64,000 nt of DNA from Nipponacmea schrenckii (Eukaryota; Mollusca; Gastropoda; Lottiidae), in contig JAUJPP010000012.1 of the NCBI GenBank assembly GCA_030562195.1, positions 15,438,001 through 15,502,000 of the forward strand. Direction: 5' to 3'. This document shows, piece by piece, positions 23,701 through 35,700 of the stretch (positions are counted from its first letter, which is position 1; every line of letters starts with the position of its first letter). The notes below the pieces were generated by a model. That model saw only the letters and a list, made by a program, of their open reading frames with translations. It ran no database searches and was not told the origin of the DNA. Position numbers and translations under genes: made by a program.

Positions 23701-26700
23701 TCGTTCGGATGGGACAATAAAACGAGGCCCCATATACTACAGGCAGTGTGCGTTAAAGATCTCTCGACAGTTACAAATAGAGTAGGCTTATCAAGGAATA
23801 ACATCCTTGGTTACACACTGCATAGTCTTCTAACGCCTTTAAATTCCAAACTAGAGAAATGAAAAGTACGCAGAACATTTTTCCTTACGCTTTTTGATAT
23901 AAAATGAACGGATGTTGTTTCTGATGATAAACAGCAGTATCAAGTGTTGGTACTCTCTTTTGAGTGTAATATCTAATAAGCAGCGTCGATCAGTTCTTCA
24001 AAGTATTGAACATTTAACTTGTAGAACATTCGGTGTTTGTAGTAGAGATATATGTCTCCCACAAATTCTAAATGTTTTAACTAAAATATTGAGTTACATG
24101 TATTATTATGATTCAATTCCAAATCTAGTTTAAGCTGCTTTCTTTACAGTTAGTTTGCATAGTTTTTAATAAACTATTTTAACATGACCCTCTATTGTTC
24201 CGCCAACTAGGACACCAAGAAACACACACAGAACTTCTCTTGTTAGACATATGATCGAAATAGATATCTCCTTGTGCGAAGAGGTAACTTTGATCTATAA
24301 ATTCTTCAAATTCAGTCATCATTTTCAATAGTTGGCAAAATAATTAACATTAGTTTCGGCCTACAATGCTAGTATATTTCATAGACTAGTAATAATTTAT
24401 AATCTACCCTTCAGCAGAATAAATCAAATGTAAATGACTTTTAATATCCAAAGCATTTAATTAGTGTATACATGTATAATAAATGAATCGATTGCTGTCA
24501 GCAATAAGGATGGGCTGTTTTCCAAACTAACAAGCCAGTAAATCAACAAATACAAAATCGTATAAAATAATGTTAATACTACAGCGTTCAGTTGTTTTCT
24601 TTCGACTGGGTGTAAGACAACATTCTTGTGAATTTTACTTTTAAATTTTGTAATAATCTTAATGTATATGAACAAATCTTAACCATTTACCAAAATCAAA
24701 GACCGATGTCAGTGGAAACAGATTACAAGTCAGACAAAAAGTTGAGACGGGGTGTCAATAACTATACTTACTTTCGAATTTTTTCGTTCGTCTTGTGCAA
24801 TTTGAACAATTCTGGATAAAACCACGAAAAGAGGAGAAAAGGTGTCCGGTTCGATGTGTAGTCTGGGCATATCAAAACAGCAGTAAATAGTAGAAGCGAA
24901 TCATATCCACAGGGTGCGGACCCGTACCTCGTATATTTACTACTTATTTACTACTATTTTCTTCCGATTATCCACAGTATACCCTTTTCTCGTCTTTGTT
25001 TATTGTTTATATTCTACATTCGGTAATCCTAATGGTAGGGGTTGTGTTTCCGAAACAGATAATGGCCATTTACTATTTAACAAGTCAACTAGACAAAAAC
25101 GACGATTTGTTTTTATATCATATTTAAGAAGCTTCTATTTATTTCTCTTGGAGTAACTTGAAGGTTTGTATCACTAGCTCACCGATCGTTACAATTGAAT
25201 GATTCTATTAGGCTATAAAAATAAGCATACTACAGTTGGTGGCATTTTATTGTTTAAACAATTGTTGCAATAATGGTGCTTAAAAGCTCATTTTTAGTTA
25301 TCTTTATTGCTCTCGATTGCTTGTTCGCTGCTGGTAAGTTAGAGCTCTTGTTTTTATGTATTTCTCTTTGCCTAGTATTATCTTTTGAGATAGGTTCATC
25401 CTTTTAATCACTATATGTCATTCTCTGAATATTTTGGCCACTCCTTTCCGTCCACATATCAAATAGTAGTTTTGGTATTTTGAGAATTTCGTTTTGAGTG
25501 TTCTGCAGACTTCTGATCCGTACACTAGACATCAACTGAATTCCCTCTACACGAGACCTAAATTTCTGATTATTTCCATTTAGAATAATGTAGATTGACA
25601 AATGTGTCTGGTTTTGGACTTCTACTTCACGGATTCAGATAGGTTCATGTCGATTTTCTTCTCGTAATCATGCTTAATGTGTTGTTGATTTTATTTTATT
25701 TTAGATGATTGTGGTACATTCAGTGATTCACAAAATCTGATGCTATCCCCGTCGGGTTATAGATCATATAGAAGGAAAATAAAAGGTTTTGATACGATGG
25801 AAGAGTGCCAGAAGGCGTGCGACAGCGATTTAGAGTGCAGTAGAATGGAAAAGTTTAGTTCCACCTTTAAATCATGTTACTTGATATATGGCCTAAAGGT
25901 AGTTCCTGAAAAGGTATACAGCCTTGACGATTGCAAGACTAACTGTCAAAATCAAACTAACCCCAATTGCACAGCGATTTTATACCAGGGAGGTGTGGTC
26001 CAGAAATGTGAAATGTTCATGAATAAAATAGATCCATTATATTTGACAACAACTAATGGACCAACATACTACACATATTTAGATTGTTAATAAATTCATT
26101 AACTCCTGTTTATTTATTCTTAGCTATTTTTAACGCAATGTTCATGTATACTCCCTCTACAATCTCAAAATGAGAGTCTTAGTTTGAAATTGAGAGGCTT
26201 ATTTCACCCTCCACAGTAAAGTTGGAAATCGAGAAGCTTATTCCACCCTCCACATTGAATAATTTATCGGTTTACAAGACCATTTTAAAGCCACTTGATT
26301 GGTCAGACACTGAAATTGGTCATATAAAAATATTTTTAAAAGCTACGATACTGCAATATATATATATGTCTTTCAGACAAAATTAGACGGACGAGCAACT
26401 CTTTTGAATTTGAATTTGTCAACACAAGTCTATCTTTCTGATCCTTATGTCAGTTGGTAGCAGCCATTGTTCAGTGCTTTTACTGTTAACAATGTATACA
26501 GTTGTATGAATATTTACGCCTTATAATTTCGCCTACCTAGCCACTGACACAATCTGGGACGGTAAAGGCCGACTGAATTGCGATTCTAACTTTAAACAAA
26601 AATTTGTCCTTGTCCTTAGGTACATTGTGTCATCACGATGCTATTTCTCTAAAAATGAGCGTTTCTCTTGTCGGACTCAATGAGAAACATGATGAAATTT

Positions 26701-29700
26701 ATGTCTTTGTAGTGGGAAGGATGAAAATATATGTACCATAACTAACAGTTGTGGAAGACAATTTATGACTTGATCAGGTATTGTTATACGTTGGTGAATT
26801 TGATTCTTTATAAGATTCGCTGAACCGGATAAGTTGCTAACGATGGTGAGCTGTACCCGCTATTAGATTCGGTGAACCGAAAAAGGTGCTAACGGTGGCG
26901 AGCTTAACCCGCTATAAGATTCGATTAATCGAATAAGGTGCTAACGGTGGCGAGTTAGACCCGCTATAAGATTTGGTGAAGTGGATAAGGTGCTAACGGT
27001 GGTGAGTTACACGTGCTATTAGATTCGATGAACCGGATAAGGTTGTACTAACGGTGGCGAGCTTGACCCGCTATAAGATTCGGTGAAGTGGATAAGGTTC
27101 TAACGGTGGCGAGTTAGACCCTTCGATGAACCGGATAAGTATTGTATTATCCTTTCTGATAATATACTCTAGCAGCCCTCCATTTAGAGGGCTGCTAGAT
27201 ACGATAATATGGTTGTGCTAACGGTACCTAACTTGACCCGCTGTTAGAGTCAGTGAACCGAAAAAGGTGCTAACGGTGGCGAGCTTAACCCGCTATAAGA
27301 TTCAATTAATCGAATAAGGTGCTAACGGTGACGAGTTAGAACCGCTATAAGATTTGGTGAAGTGGATAAGGTGCTAACGGTGGTGAGTTAGACGTGCTAT
27401 AAGATTCGGTGAACCGGATAAGGTTGCACTAAAGGTGCGCGAGCTAGACACGCTATAAGATTCGGTGAACCGCCGAATAAGGTTGTGCTAACGGTGGCTA
27501 ACTTGACCTGCTATAAGTTTCGATGAACCGGATACGGTTGTACTAACGATGGCGAGCTTGACCAGCTATAAGATTCGATGAACCAGATAAGGATTCCCAA
27601 ACGGTAACGGGCTAGACCCACTATAAGATTCGGTAAACCGGATAAGGTTTTACTACAGGTGCGCGAGCTAGACTCACTATAAGATTCGGTGAACCGGATA
27701 AGGTTGTGCAAACATTAGCGAGCTAGGCCCGCTATAAAATTCGTTGAACCGGATTAGGTCGTGCGATACGGTATGGAGCTTGACCCGCTATTAGGATCGA
27801 TGAACCGGATCAAGTAGCGACTTCGAACAAATCCACGAGCATAAGTCCATAACCATTATATGGTTTTTATCAATTAGGTTCAGTAGTTTGATTAACCCTA
27901 ATTGGAACATGGCGATGTATTTAAATTAACACTTTAACTTAAAACCCTTACAGACACCCATCCATTGTAAGTATGTCAGAAGCGAACGTTGGTAAACGCT
28001 AAGCTTATTAACATGAATTGGAGCTGTTGATCTGTAAGAGTTGGTGCTCAAGTTGACGTTGCAGAATATAAGCGACTGGATATTTATCATATGTTTTTCA
28101 TCTGGGGAAATCTAATGAAGTCACAATTCCAATCATCCACATTATTCATGCGTTCATTTCGCAAACTGTTTAATTAAAAATCTAGTCTACTGAGCGAAGA
28201 ACCTTACTGGAGAATTTACAATATCATTATTGCTACTCGCAGATTAAAAAAAAAACAATTTTAAATGAAGATGCAAGAGCAAAAAAAAAAACCTCACTCC
28301 CGGTCAGAGACAGAACTTCCGGTGTAGTTTTATTTGATAATAGTAATTATTCTAAGGTCACCTATGAAGTCAAAAATTCTGTACCCTTTTACCAGTTCGT
28401 CTACAAGCTCGCCCGAGAATCGCAAAAAAATAAATAAATAAATAAAATAATCCGAACGATTACAATATTTTTTCGACTTAATCGTCGAAATACGTAATTA
28501 TTCTATTATCAAAACTGTTCTCTTTCCATTTCTGAGCAGGGATTATGGTTACATTCCAACAGAAACCAGATTTAAGACATAAAAGGATATATTTAGAGGA
28601 TATTTGTCTCTATTTCGAGTCGGAAATTTGGCGCAATCTGCAAGATTTCATTGGATCATGGATGGCGGTTCTAGATATCAGTAATACAAGGGCAAACTTC
28701 CGATGATAAAAGTATTTTAAAAACATATGCCACCTATTAATATAATAATGATATAATTATATAAATTAATAAATACATGAATAAAAATCGAACTGAAGTG
28801 AAACGCTTCTCAATCTTATCATGCTTTGAAAACCACAGCCTAAAACACACCCTACAATGCAGCACAGCAATGAGTTATAAGCAACATGTAAGCTGCATCA
28901 TGAAAAGACATCAAAATTTATATCGCGCCAACAGTCAGGAATTTCAATATCACCAACATTCAAGAATTTCAATAGCACTTACATTCAAGTACTATCAACA
29001 ATCAGACATTCAAACGGAAGAGTTCCGATAATTTAAATGTCTGTAAAATAGTTTGAAATTGTGGTTCTTTAAGCCAATGCCATCAAGGGGCGCCAAGGGG
29101 CGGATTTAGTCCACCAATTCATTTGCCATCTGTTTACAGTTAATCACGAATTATTTTCCAGAAAGGTCGTTGAAAATTGAAATCATTCAAAAGTGCGGGC
29201 CATCAAGAATCAATTTATATACATTTAATTGTTAAAAATATGTCTGAAGAAGACAATATAATACTTTTACCAGAATAATAGAAACGATTATAGCATGTTT
29301 TCAAGCGTTCGTATGCTAGTCAGTAGTATTGGAGTGGTTGCTGGTTTTTCACGAGTAATAGTCGGCAATAACCCTTCTTTACCTGACATATTCAAGTTAA
29401 TTAAACCAAAATTAAATATATTGCAAAAGAACAACCGGTAGAACGGGCCACTTAGCGTAACTACAGTATGTGCATAGACGTAACATAACGAAATGGTGTA
29501 CATAGATTACAAAGGCCATGTAACAACAGCCCTGGAAGAGCAATAACAACAAGACACTCGTCCGTCCTCTTTAACTTCAGTTAGAAACAAAATAAAGTTG
29601 TATCTATTTTATCATGTTATTTACGGTACAATAAATAGAACTATTTTTGAGTCTTGGACCAAAATAGTTCTGTGAAGGTTTGAAATAATTCATCACTCAT

Positions 29701-32700
29701 TCAACAAGATTCTATCAAGTTAACCGATTTTTCATGGATTGGTAAAGATTATTGTGTTTTAATTATTTTGACAGAAAAGGGTCTGATTGTAAGTTCTAGT
29801 AAACACAAATATTTAGATATTTATATGATTCTATAAGAGTTGTAGTTCGGGTTTTTTTGTTATCGTTCGTAATCTATCGTTCGCAATGTTAGTGATGCAG
29901 GTCGTGGTTATTGAAGACACGAGAAAATGTACCGTCGTTCGGATGGGACAATAAAACGAGGCCCCATATACTACAGGCAGTGTGCGTTAAAGATCTCTCG
30001 ACAGTTAAAAATAGAGTAGGCTTATCAAGAAATAACATCCTTGGTTACACACTGCATAGTCTTCTATCGCCTTTAAATTCCAAACCAGAGAAATGAAAAG
30101 TACGCAGAACATTTTTCCTTACGCTCTTTTGATATAAAATGAACGGATGTTGTTTCTGATCGGTGATGATAAACAGCAGTATCAAGTGTTGGTATTCTCT
30201 TTTGAGTGTAATATCTAATAAGCAGCGTCGATCAGTTCTTCAAAGTATTGAACATTTAACTTGTAGAACATTCGGTGTTTGTAGTAGATTTCGGGGAAGG
30301 GAGGGATTGAATCTCCCAAATGTACAGGCCTAGGGTGGAACAAATATCTTATTGAGAAATTGGGATCTGAATCTGTTGGATGATTTTCTTCTCTTCTGAT
30401 CTGAAATTAGAAAAAATAAAATAACTCGCCCGATGGGCGAGTAGTATAGTACCTGTTAAGTACAGGTTATTTTTAGTTTGCTATGAACAAGGTTGTCATT
30501 TAAGTTCTGATTTTTTGAATATGCCACTATCATTTTCTGTTTATAGACATGAGGAAATTTCTCTTGAAGACTCTTATAATGGGTTTGAACTATCTTACTT
30601 GCTTTATTACTGGTTGTATTAAATGGAACTACAAAGGGTGCTATGCCTACACTGTGGTGGATATTAAGTCCTATGGGTCTTGCTGTATTCAATGTCTCAA
30701 TCCAATGGGCTTCTCTAGATTGACGGAATTTGGTAGTTTCATCTTCGGGCAAGTCGATTTCTATGCGCTCAATTGGGGTTAGGGTGAGATCGTCAAGTGA
30801 ATGGTCGTCAAGATTGAAATGGTTAGAAACAGGCTTGTCTTTTTTTAATTTAATATCTGATCTGTGAGCATTAAAACGAGTGCGTAATTTGTTCTTTGTT
30901 TCCCCGATATATTGTTTGGGACATTTTTTACATGAAATTAAGTATATTACATTCGAGTTTTCACATGTTAGGTGCTCTTGGATCGGGTATCTTTTATTCG
31001 TAGAGTTACTTTGAAAATAATGCGTTTCTGATATAAAGGGACATGTTTTGCATCTGGTTGACATACATGGGGCACTCCTTAAACCTGGAGGCCCTTCGGC
31101 ATAAAGTCTATTTTTAGCTGCTAACTGTGCTAATGTGGAATTTTTTATGTTTCGTAAAAATCGTTTAGAGTATCCACGCTCTTTCAGTTTTGAGAAAACA
31201 ATCGTACAGGCTTGGTTGAAATCAGAAGGCCTTGTGCAAATTCGGTGAAATCGTAAAACTTGTGACTTAATAATTCCAGAAAATGTATGTTTTGGATGAA
31301 ATGAGCTCTTATGCAAAAGTTGATGAGTGTCGGTTTCTTTGAAATATACTTTAATATCTAATTTATTAGTCTCCGCTATGGAATCACCTTTAAAAACAGT
31401 AGTATCGAGAAAATCTATGCTTTTGTGACTGACACTGGCTGTTAGTTTGATGGACGGGTGGTGGTTGTTGAGGATTTCAAAAAATTGCCAAAATTGTTCT
31501 ATGGAGTAAGTCCAAAACATGAAAATGTCATCTAAGAAGCGTCCATAGAAAAGTGGGTCAAATGGACAAAGGGGTAATACCTCACGTTCCCACTCTGCCA
31601 TGAAAAGGTTTGCGTATGAAGGGGCGAATCGTTTGCCCATAGCTGTACCTGAGGTTTGTAGATATGTTTTACCATTAAATGTGAAATCGTTGCGACTAAG
31701 ACAAATCTCTAAAAGCTGTAGAATTGCATCGTCGGGTCTGTCTGGATCTGGGTTTCTATCAAAAGCTTTGCGAACTGCCATTAGGCCAGTAGTGTTGTCG
31801 ATATTGGTGTACATAGAAGTTACGTCTATTGAAATTAGAATAGCATTTGAAGGGACTTTGAGGTTTTTTATTTTATTGATAAAGTCAGTTGTGTCCTTAA
31901 GGTAGGCTCGATGTTGACATGCTAGTGGTAGTAAGAAATGATCGATGTATTCTGACACTGCATAAGACTCACTACCACAGTCAGAGATAATCGGGCGGCC
32001 TTTAGGGATTCTATTAGGCATGAACCAATCCTTGGTAGGATTCTTATGAATTTTCGGCAAAGTGTATAAGTGTCTCTCGCGGCAATCAGGTTTGGCAGAA
32101 AGATAGTCATATTGTTTCTGTTTTAAATGACTTTGTTTTAACTAAATGGGCAAGAATATTGTTTATCATATTAGCAGTTTCTTTAAAAATCGGCTCCGGT
32201 AAAATTGCATAGTGTTTAGGATTATTCAATTGATGCTCTGCTTCTGCAATATAATCTTCCCTATTTAATATAACGCAACATGAACCTTTGTCACTCTTTT
32301 TAATTACAATGCTATCGTCTTTTTTAAGTACATTTAATGCTTCACGTTCTACTCGCGTTAGATTAGGCTTCTCGTGTGTTATGGAAAGATTTGATATTTG
32401 GTTATTCATACTTGTAAATACGTTTAATATTTCTGGATGGATAGCGGTTTTAGGTGGTTTCCACGTGGATTTAGGAATAAACATTGTTCTAGCACCGCGT
32501 GGAGGGTGGTTTCGAAAAAAGTATGTGCAACTGAGATTCCGTTGAAATCGTTGAATAGACGGTTGAAGATAATCAAGGTTAGGTAATTTAGGAGTCGGAA
32601 TAAATTTAAGTCCACGGTCTAAGATTGAATGCTGGAGGGGTGTGAGAATTTTTCGGCTTAAGTTAACGACGGTTTGTCCTAGCGGCGGCCTCTCAATATT

Positions 32701-35700
32701 TTTATCCCCAGTAATTAGTTTAAAGACTTACCCGGTGCTTGAAGCTGGTGTATCCAAAACAAGTATATATTGTTGGCTGTTTCCGAAGACCAATGAAGAT
32801 TATCAACTGGTTCGAATTCTTCTTCGTAGGGTGACAGGGTTGTTGCGTTCTCAGTGTCGGAGTTCATCATCATATCGTTGAATGTCTTAAGATTCTGCTG
32901 GGCTTTCTTAGAGATTTTATTAGAGATAGGTATACAAGAAAAGATGATCTTGGAGCTAGGAAAGGTTTGGTTGGCTGTGGAAATTAATTTCTGGGCTTGG
33001 TTAAATGAGGTTTTGGCTAACTGGTCACGATTGTTGAGGCCTACATGCAGAATGATCGTAGCCGGTTTATGATCATGGTCGTAAGATTCAAGGATGGACT
33101 GGATGTGGTGGATTTGGGCACCAGGATACGAGTGTATTTCGGTGTCTGGAGCTGTTTTGGTAATTCGGTTGAGGTTTGAGGACCCAATAATTAAAGTAGA
33201 TTTCTGTAGAGCAGGTAGATTCCATGATGACTTGTCCTTGGTTTGGTGATAAAAGGGTTTGGTAGCGGATATAATGGTTGTCGATGGGGTGATAGGTACT
33301 GGATTGGTAGTTGTTACAAATGTGGCATTGGGTACGGACTGAGATCTGGTTCGTGGTGGAGATGGTCTGGGCACACTTGACCTGGTTGGAGAATTCAGGG
33401 TGGTTTGGTGATCCAAAAACTTACAGAAGGAAGAAAGGTCGACCGAACTTGGGTCACGTGGTGAAGATTCAGATGGTGTAGGCGAGGAATCTGAAAGGGA
33501 AAAGAGAAGGGGGGTACCTTCTCTACGAGAACGTTTACCAAAGTCTGCTGGACTAGGGGATGGTGAACTGCGGGCTCGTTTAGGTGTCTGGTTCGACATG
33601 GTGGTGACTCTTGTTGGTGCGGGGGTTAGTGGATCAATCTCCATTTCAGTTGGTAAGGATATGGTTACTCTGGTCTTGGTTTCGTTGATCGTTTGGTAGA
33701 ATTTGGCAATCACAGGTTGAGTTAGACGTTTCCCATAGGATCGACGGGCCCATGAGAGGGCATGGGAAATAATGCGGTCGATGGCTGGTTGTGATAAAGA
33801 CTTGGTTCTGATGAAGGTGAGTTTCTCCTGCAGGGTTGCTTGGTAATGGTCGATCAGGGTCTGCGTTACCTTAGAGAGCCATGTCCGGTTGAGGGATCTA
33901 ATATTGGCGTCAACAGCTGACGTTTTCATAGCTGGACGAATAGAACAATCCAATTCAGAGACTTTGCGCTTGAAGGTGAACGCAGGTTGACCTTGCTGTT
34001 GGAGGGTAAGGATTGCCAAATGGTGAAGACATTGCAAAACCTGGAAGAATATCTTAACACAAATTCTAAATGTTTTAACTAAAATATTGAGTTACATGTA
34101 TTATTATGATTCAATTCCAAATCTAGTTTAAGCTGCTTTCTTTACAGTTAGTTTGCATAGTTTTTAATAAACTATTTTAACATGACCCTCTATTGTTCCG
34201 CCAACTAGGACACCAAGAAACACACACAGAACTTCTCTTGTTAGACATATGATCGAAATAGATATCTCCTTGTGCGAAGAGGTAACTTTGATCTATAAAT
34301 TCTTCAAATTCAGTCATCATTTTCAATAGTTGGCAAAATAATTAACATTAGTTTCGGCCTACAATGCTAGTATATTTCATAGACTAGTAATAATTTATAA
34401 TCTACCCTTCAGCAGAATAAATCAAATGTAAATGACTTTTAATATCCAAAGCATTTAATTAGTGTATACATGTATAATAAATGAATCGATTGCTGTCAGC
34501 AATAAGGATGGGCTGTTTTCCAAACTAACAAGCCAGTAAATCAACAAATACAAAATCGTATAAAATAATGTTAATACTACAGTGTTCAGTTGTTTTCTTT
34601 CGACTGGGTGTAAGACAGCATTCTTGTGAATTTTACTTTTAAATTTTGTAATAATCTTAATGTATATGAACAAATCTTAACCATTTACCAAAATCAAAGA
34701 CCGATGTCAGTGGAAACAGATTACAAGTCAGACAAAAAGTTGAGACGGGGTGTCAATAACTATACTTACTTTCGAATTTTTTCGTTCGTCTTGTGCAATT
34801 TGAACAATTCTGGATAAAACCACGAAAAGAGGAGAAAAGGTGTCCGGTTCGATGTGTAGTCTGGGCATATCAATACAGCAGTAAATAGTAGAAGCGAATC
34901 ATATCCACAGGGTGCGGACCCGTACCTCGTATATTTACTACTTATTTACTACTATTTTCTTCCGATTATCCACAGTATACCCTTTTCTCGTCTTTGTTTA
35001 TTGTTTATATTCTACATTCGTAATCCTAATGGTAGGGGTTGTGTTTCCGAAACAGATAATGGCCATTTACTATTTAACAAGTCAACTAGACAAAAACGAC
35101 GATTTGTTTTTATATCATATTTAAGAAGCTTCTATTTTATTTCTCTTGGAGTAACTTGAAGGTTTGTAACACTAGCTCACCGATCGTTACAATTGAATGA
35201 TTCTATTAGGCTATAAAAATAAGCATACTACAGTTGGTGGCATTTTATTGTTTAAACAATTGTTGCAATAATGGTGCTTAAAAGCTCATTTTTAGTTATC
35301 TTTATTGCTCTCGATTGCTTGTTCGCTGCTGGTAAGTTAGAGCTCTTGTTTTTATGCATTTCTCTTTGCCTAGTACGACGTCGACTTCTCTTGACTGATA
35401 TTTCAATTTATATTATCTTTTGAGATAGGTTCATCCTTTTAATCACTATATGTCATTCTCTGAATATTTTGGCCACTCCTTTCCGTCCACATATCAAATA
35501 GTAGTTTTGGTATTTTGAGAATTTCGTTTTGAGTGTTCTGCAGACTTCTGATCCGTACACTAGACATCAACTGAATTCCCTCTACACGAGACCTAAATTT
35601 CTGATTATTTCCATTTAGAATAATGTAGATTGACAAATGTGTCTGGTTGTGGACTTCTACTTCACGGATTCAGATAGGTTCATGTCGATTTTCTTCTCGT

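Larger units (their letters stand above)
22750..28804 (+). repeat. Segmental tandem duplication, copy A
   Basis: This block repeats in direct orientation at 28811-38394 with very high identity. The left limit is where TTATCATACTTTGAAAACC begins to match 28816 onwards. The right limit is ACTGAAGTGAAA at 28804, matching 38394. Contents in order are a SINE-like fragment, the two-exon PAN-like gene, a minisatellite and AT-rich flanks. Copy A lacks the PLE found in copy B and lacks about 200 bp at 23355, where B has extra sequence. A's minisatellite is longer. Confidence 0.93.
30289..34057 (-). mobile_element. Penelope-like element 3 with SGNH ORF1, nearly complete, defined by an empty site
   Basis: Copy A (around 24046-24060) is the uninterrupted target. 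In B the match stops at 30288 and resumes at 34058, so the element is 3769 bp. Thirteen target bases (24047-24059) are missing in B, a target-site deletion with no duplication. Read on the - strand it has ORF1 (SGNH), then ORF2 (reverse transcriptase and GIY-YIG endonuclease), a hairpin-rich 3' region, and the 3' end at 30289. ORF1 is open up to the 5' edge, so the element is probably truncated there. It must have inserted after the duplication. One single-base frameshift in ORF2 is visible. Confidence 0.92.

Noticed and set aside
23677..30096. Pair of 61-residue ORFs (23677 and 29911)
   Set aside because: They are SINE body sequence present in both duplicate copies; the frame is incidental.
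30289..30470. Hammerhead ribozyme at the PLE 3' end
   Set aside because: Such ribozymes are known in PLEs, so I looked for CTGANGA and GAAA cores on both strands. A CGAAA is present at the end, but no matching CTGANGA was found.
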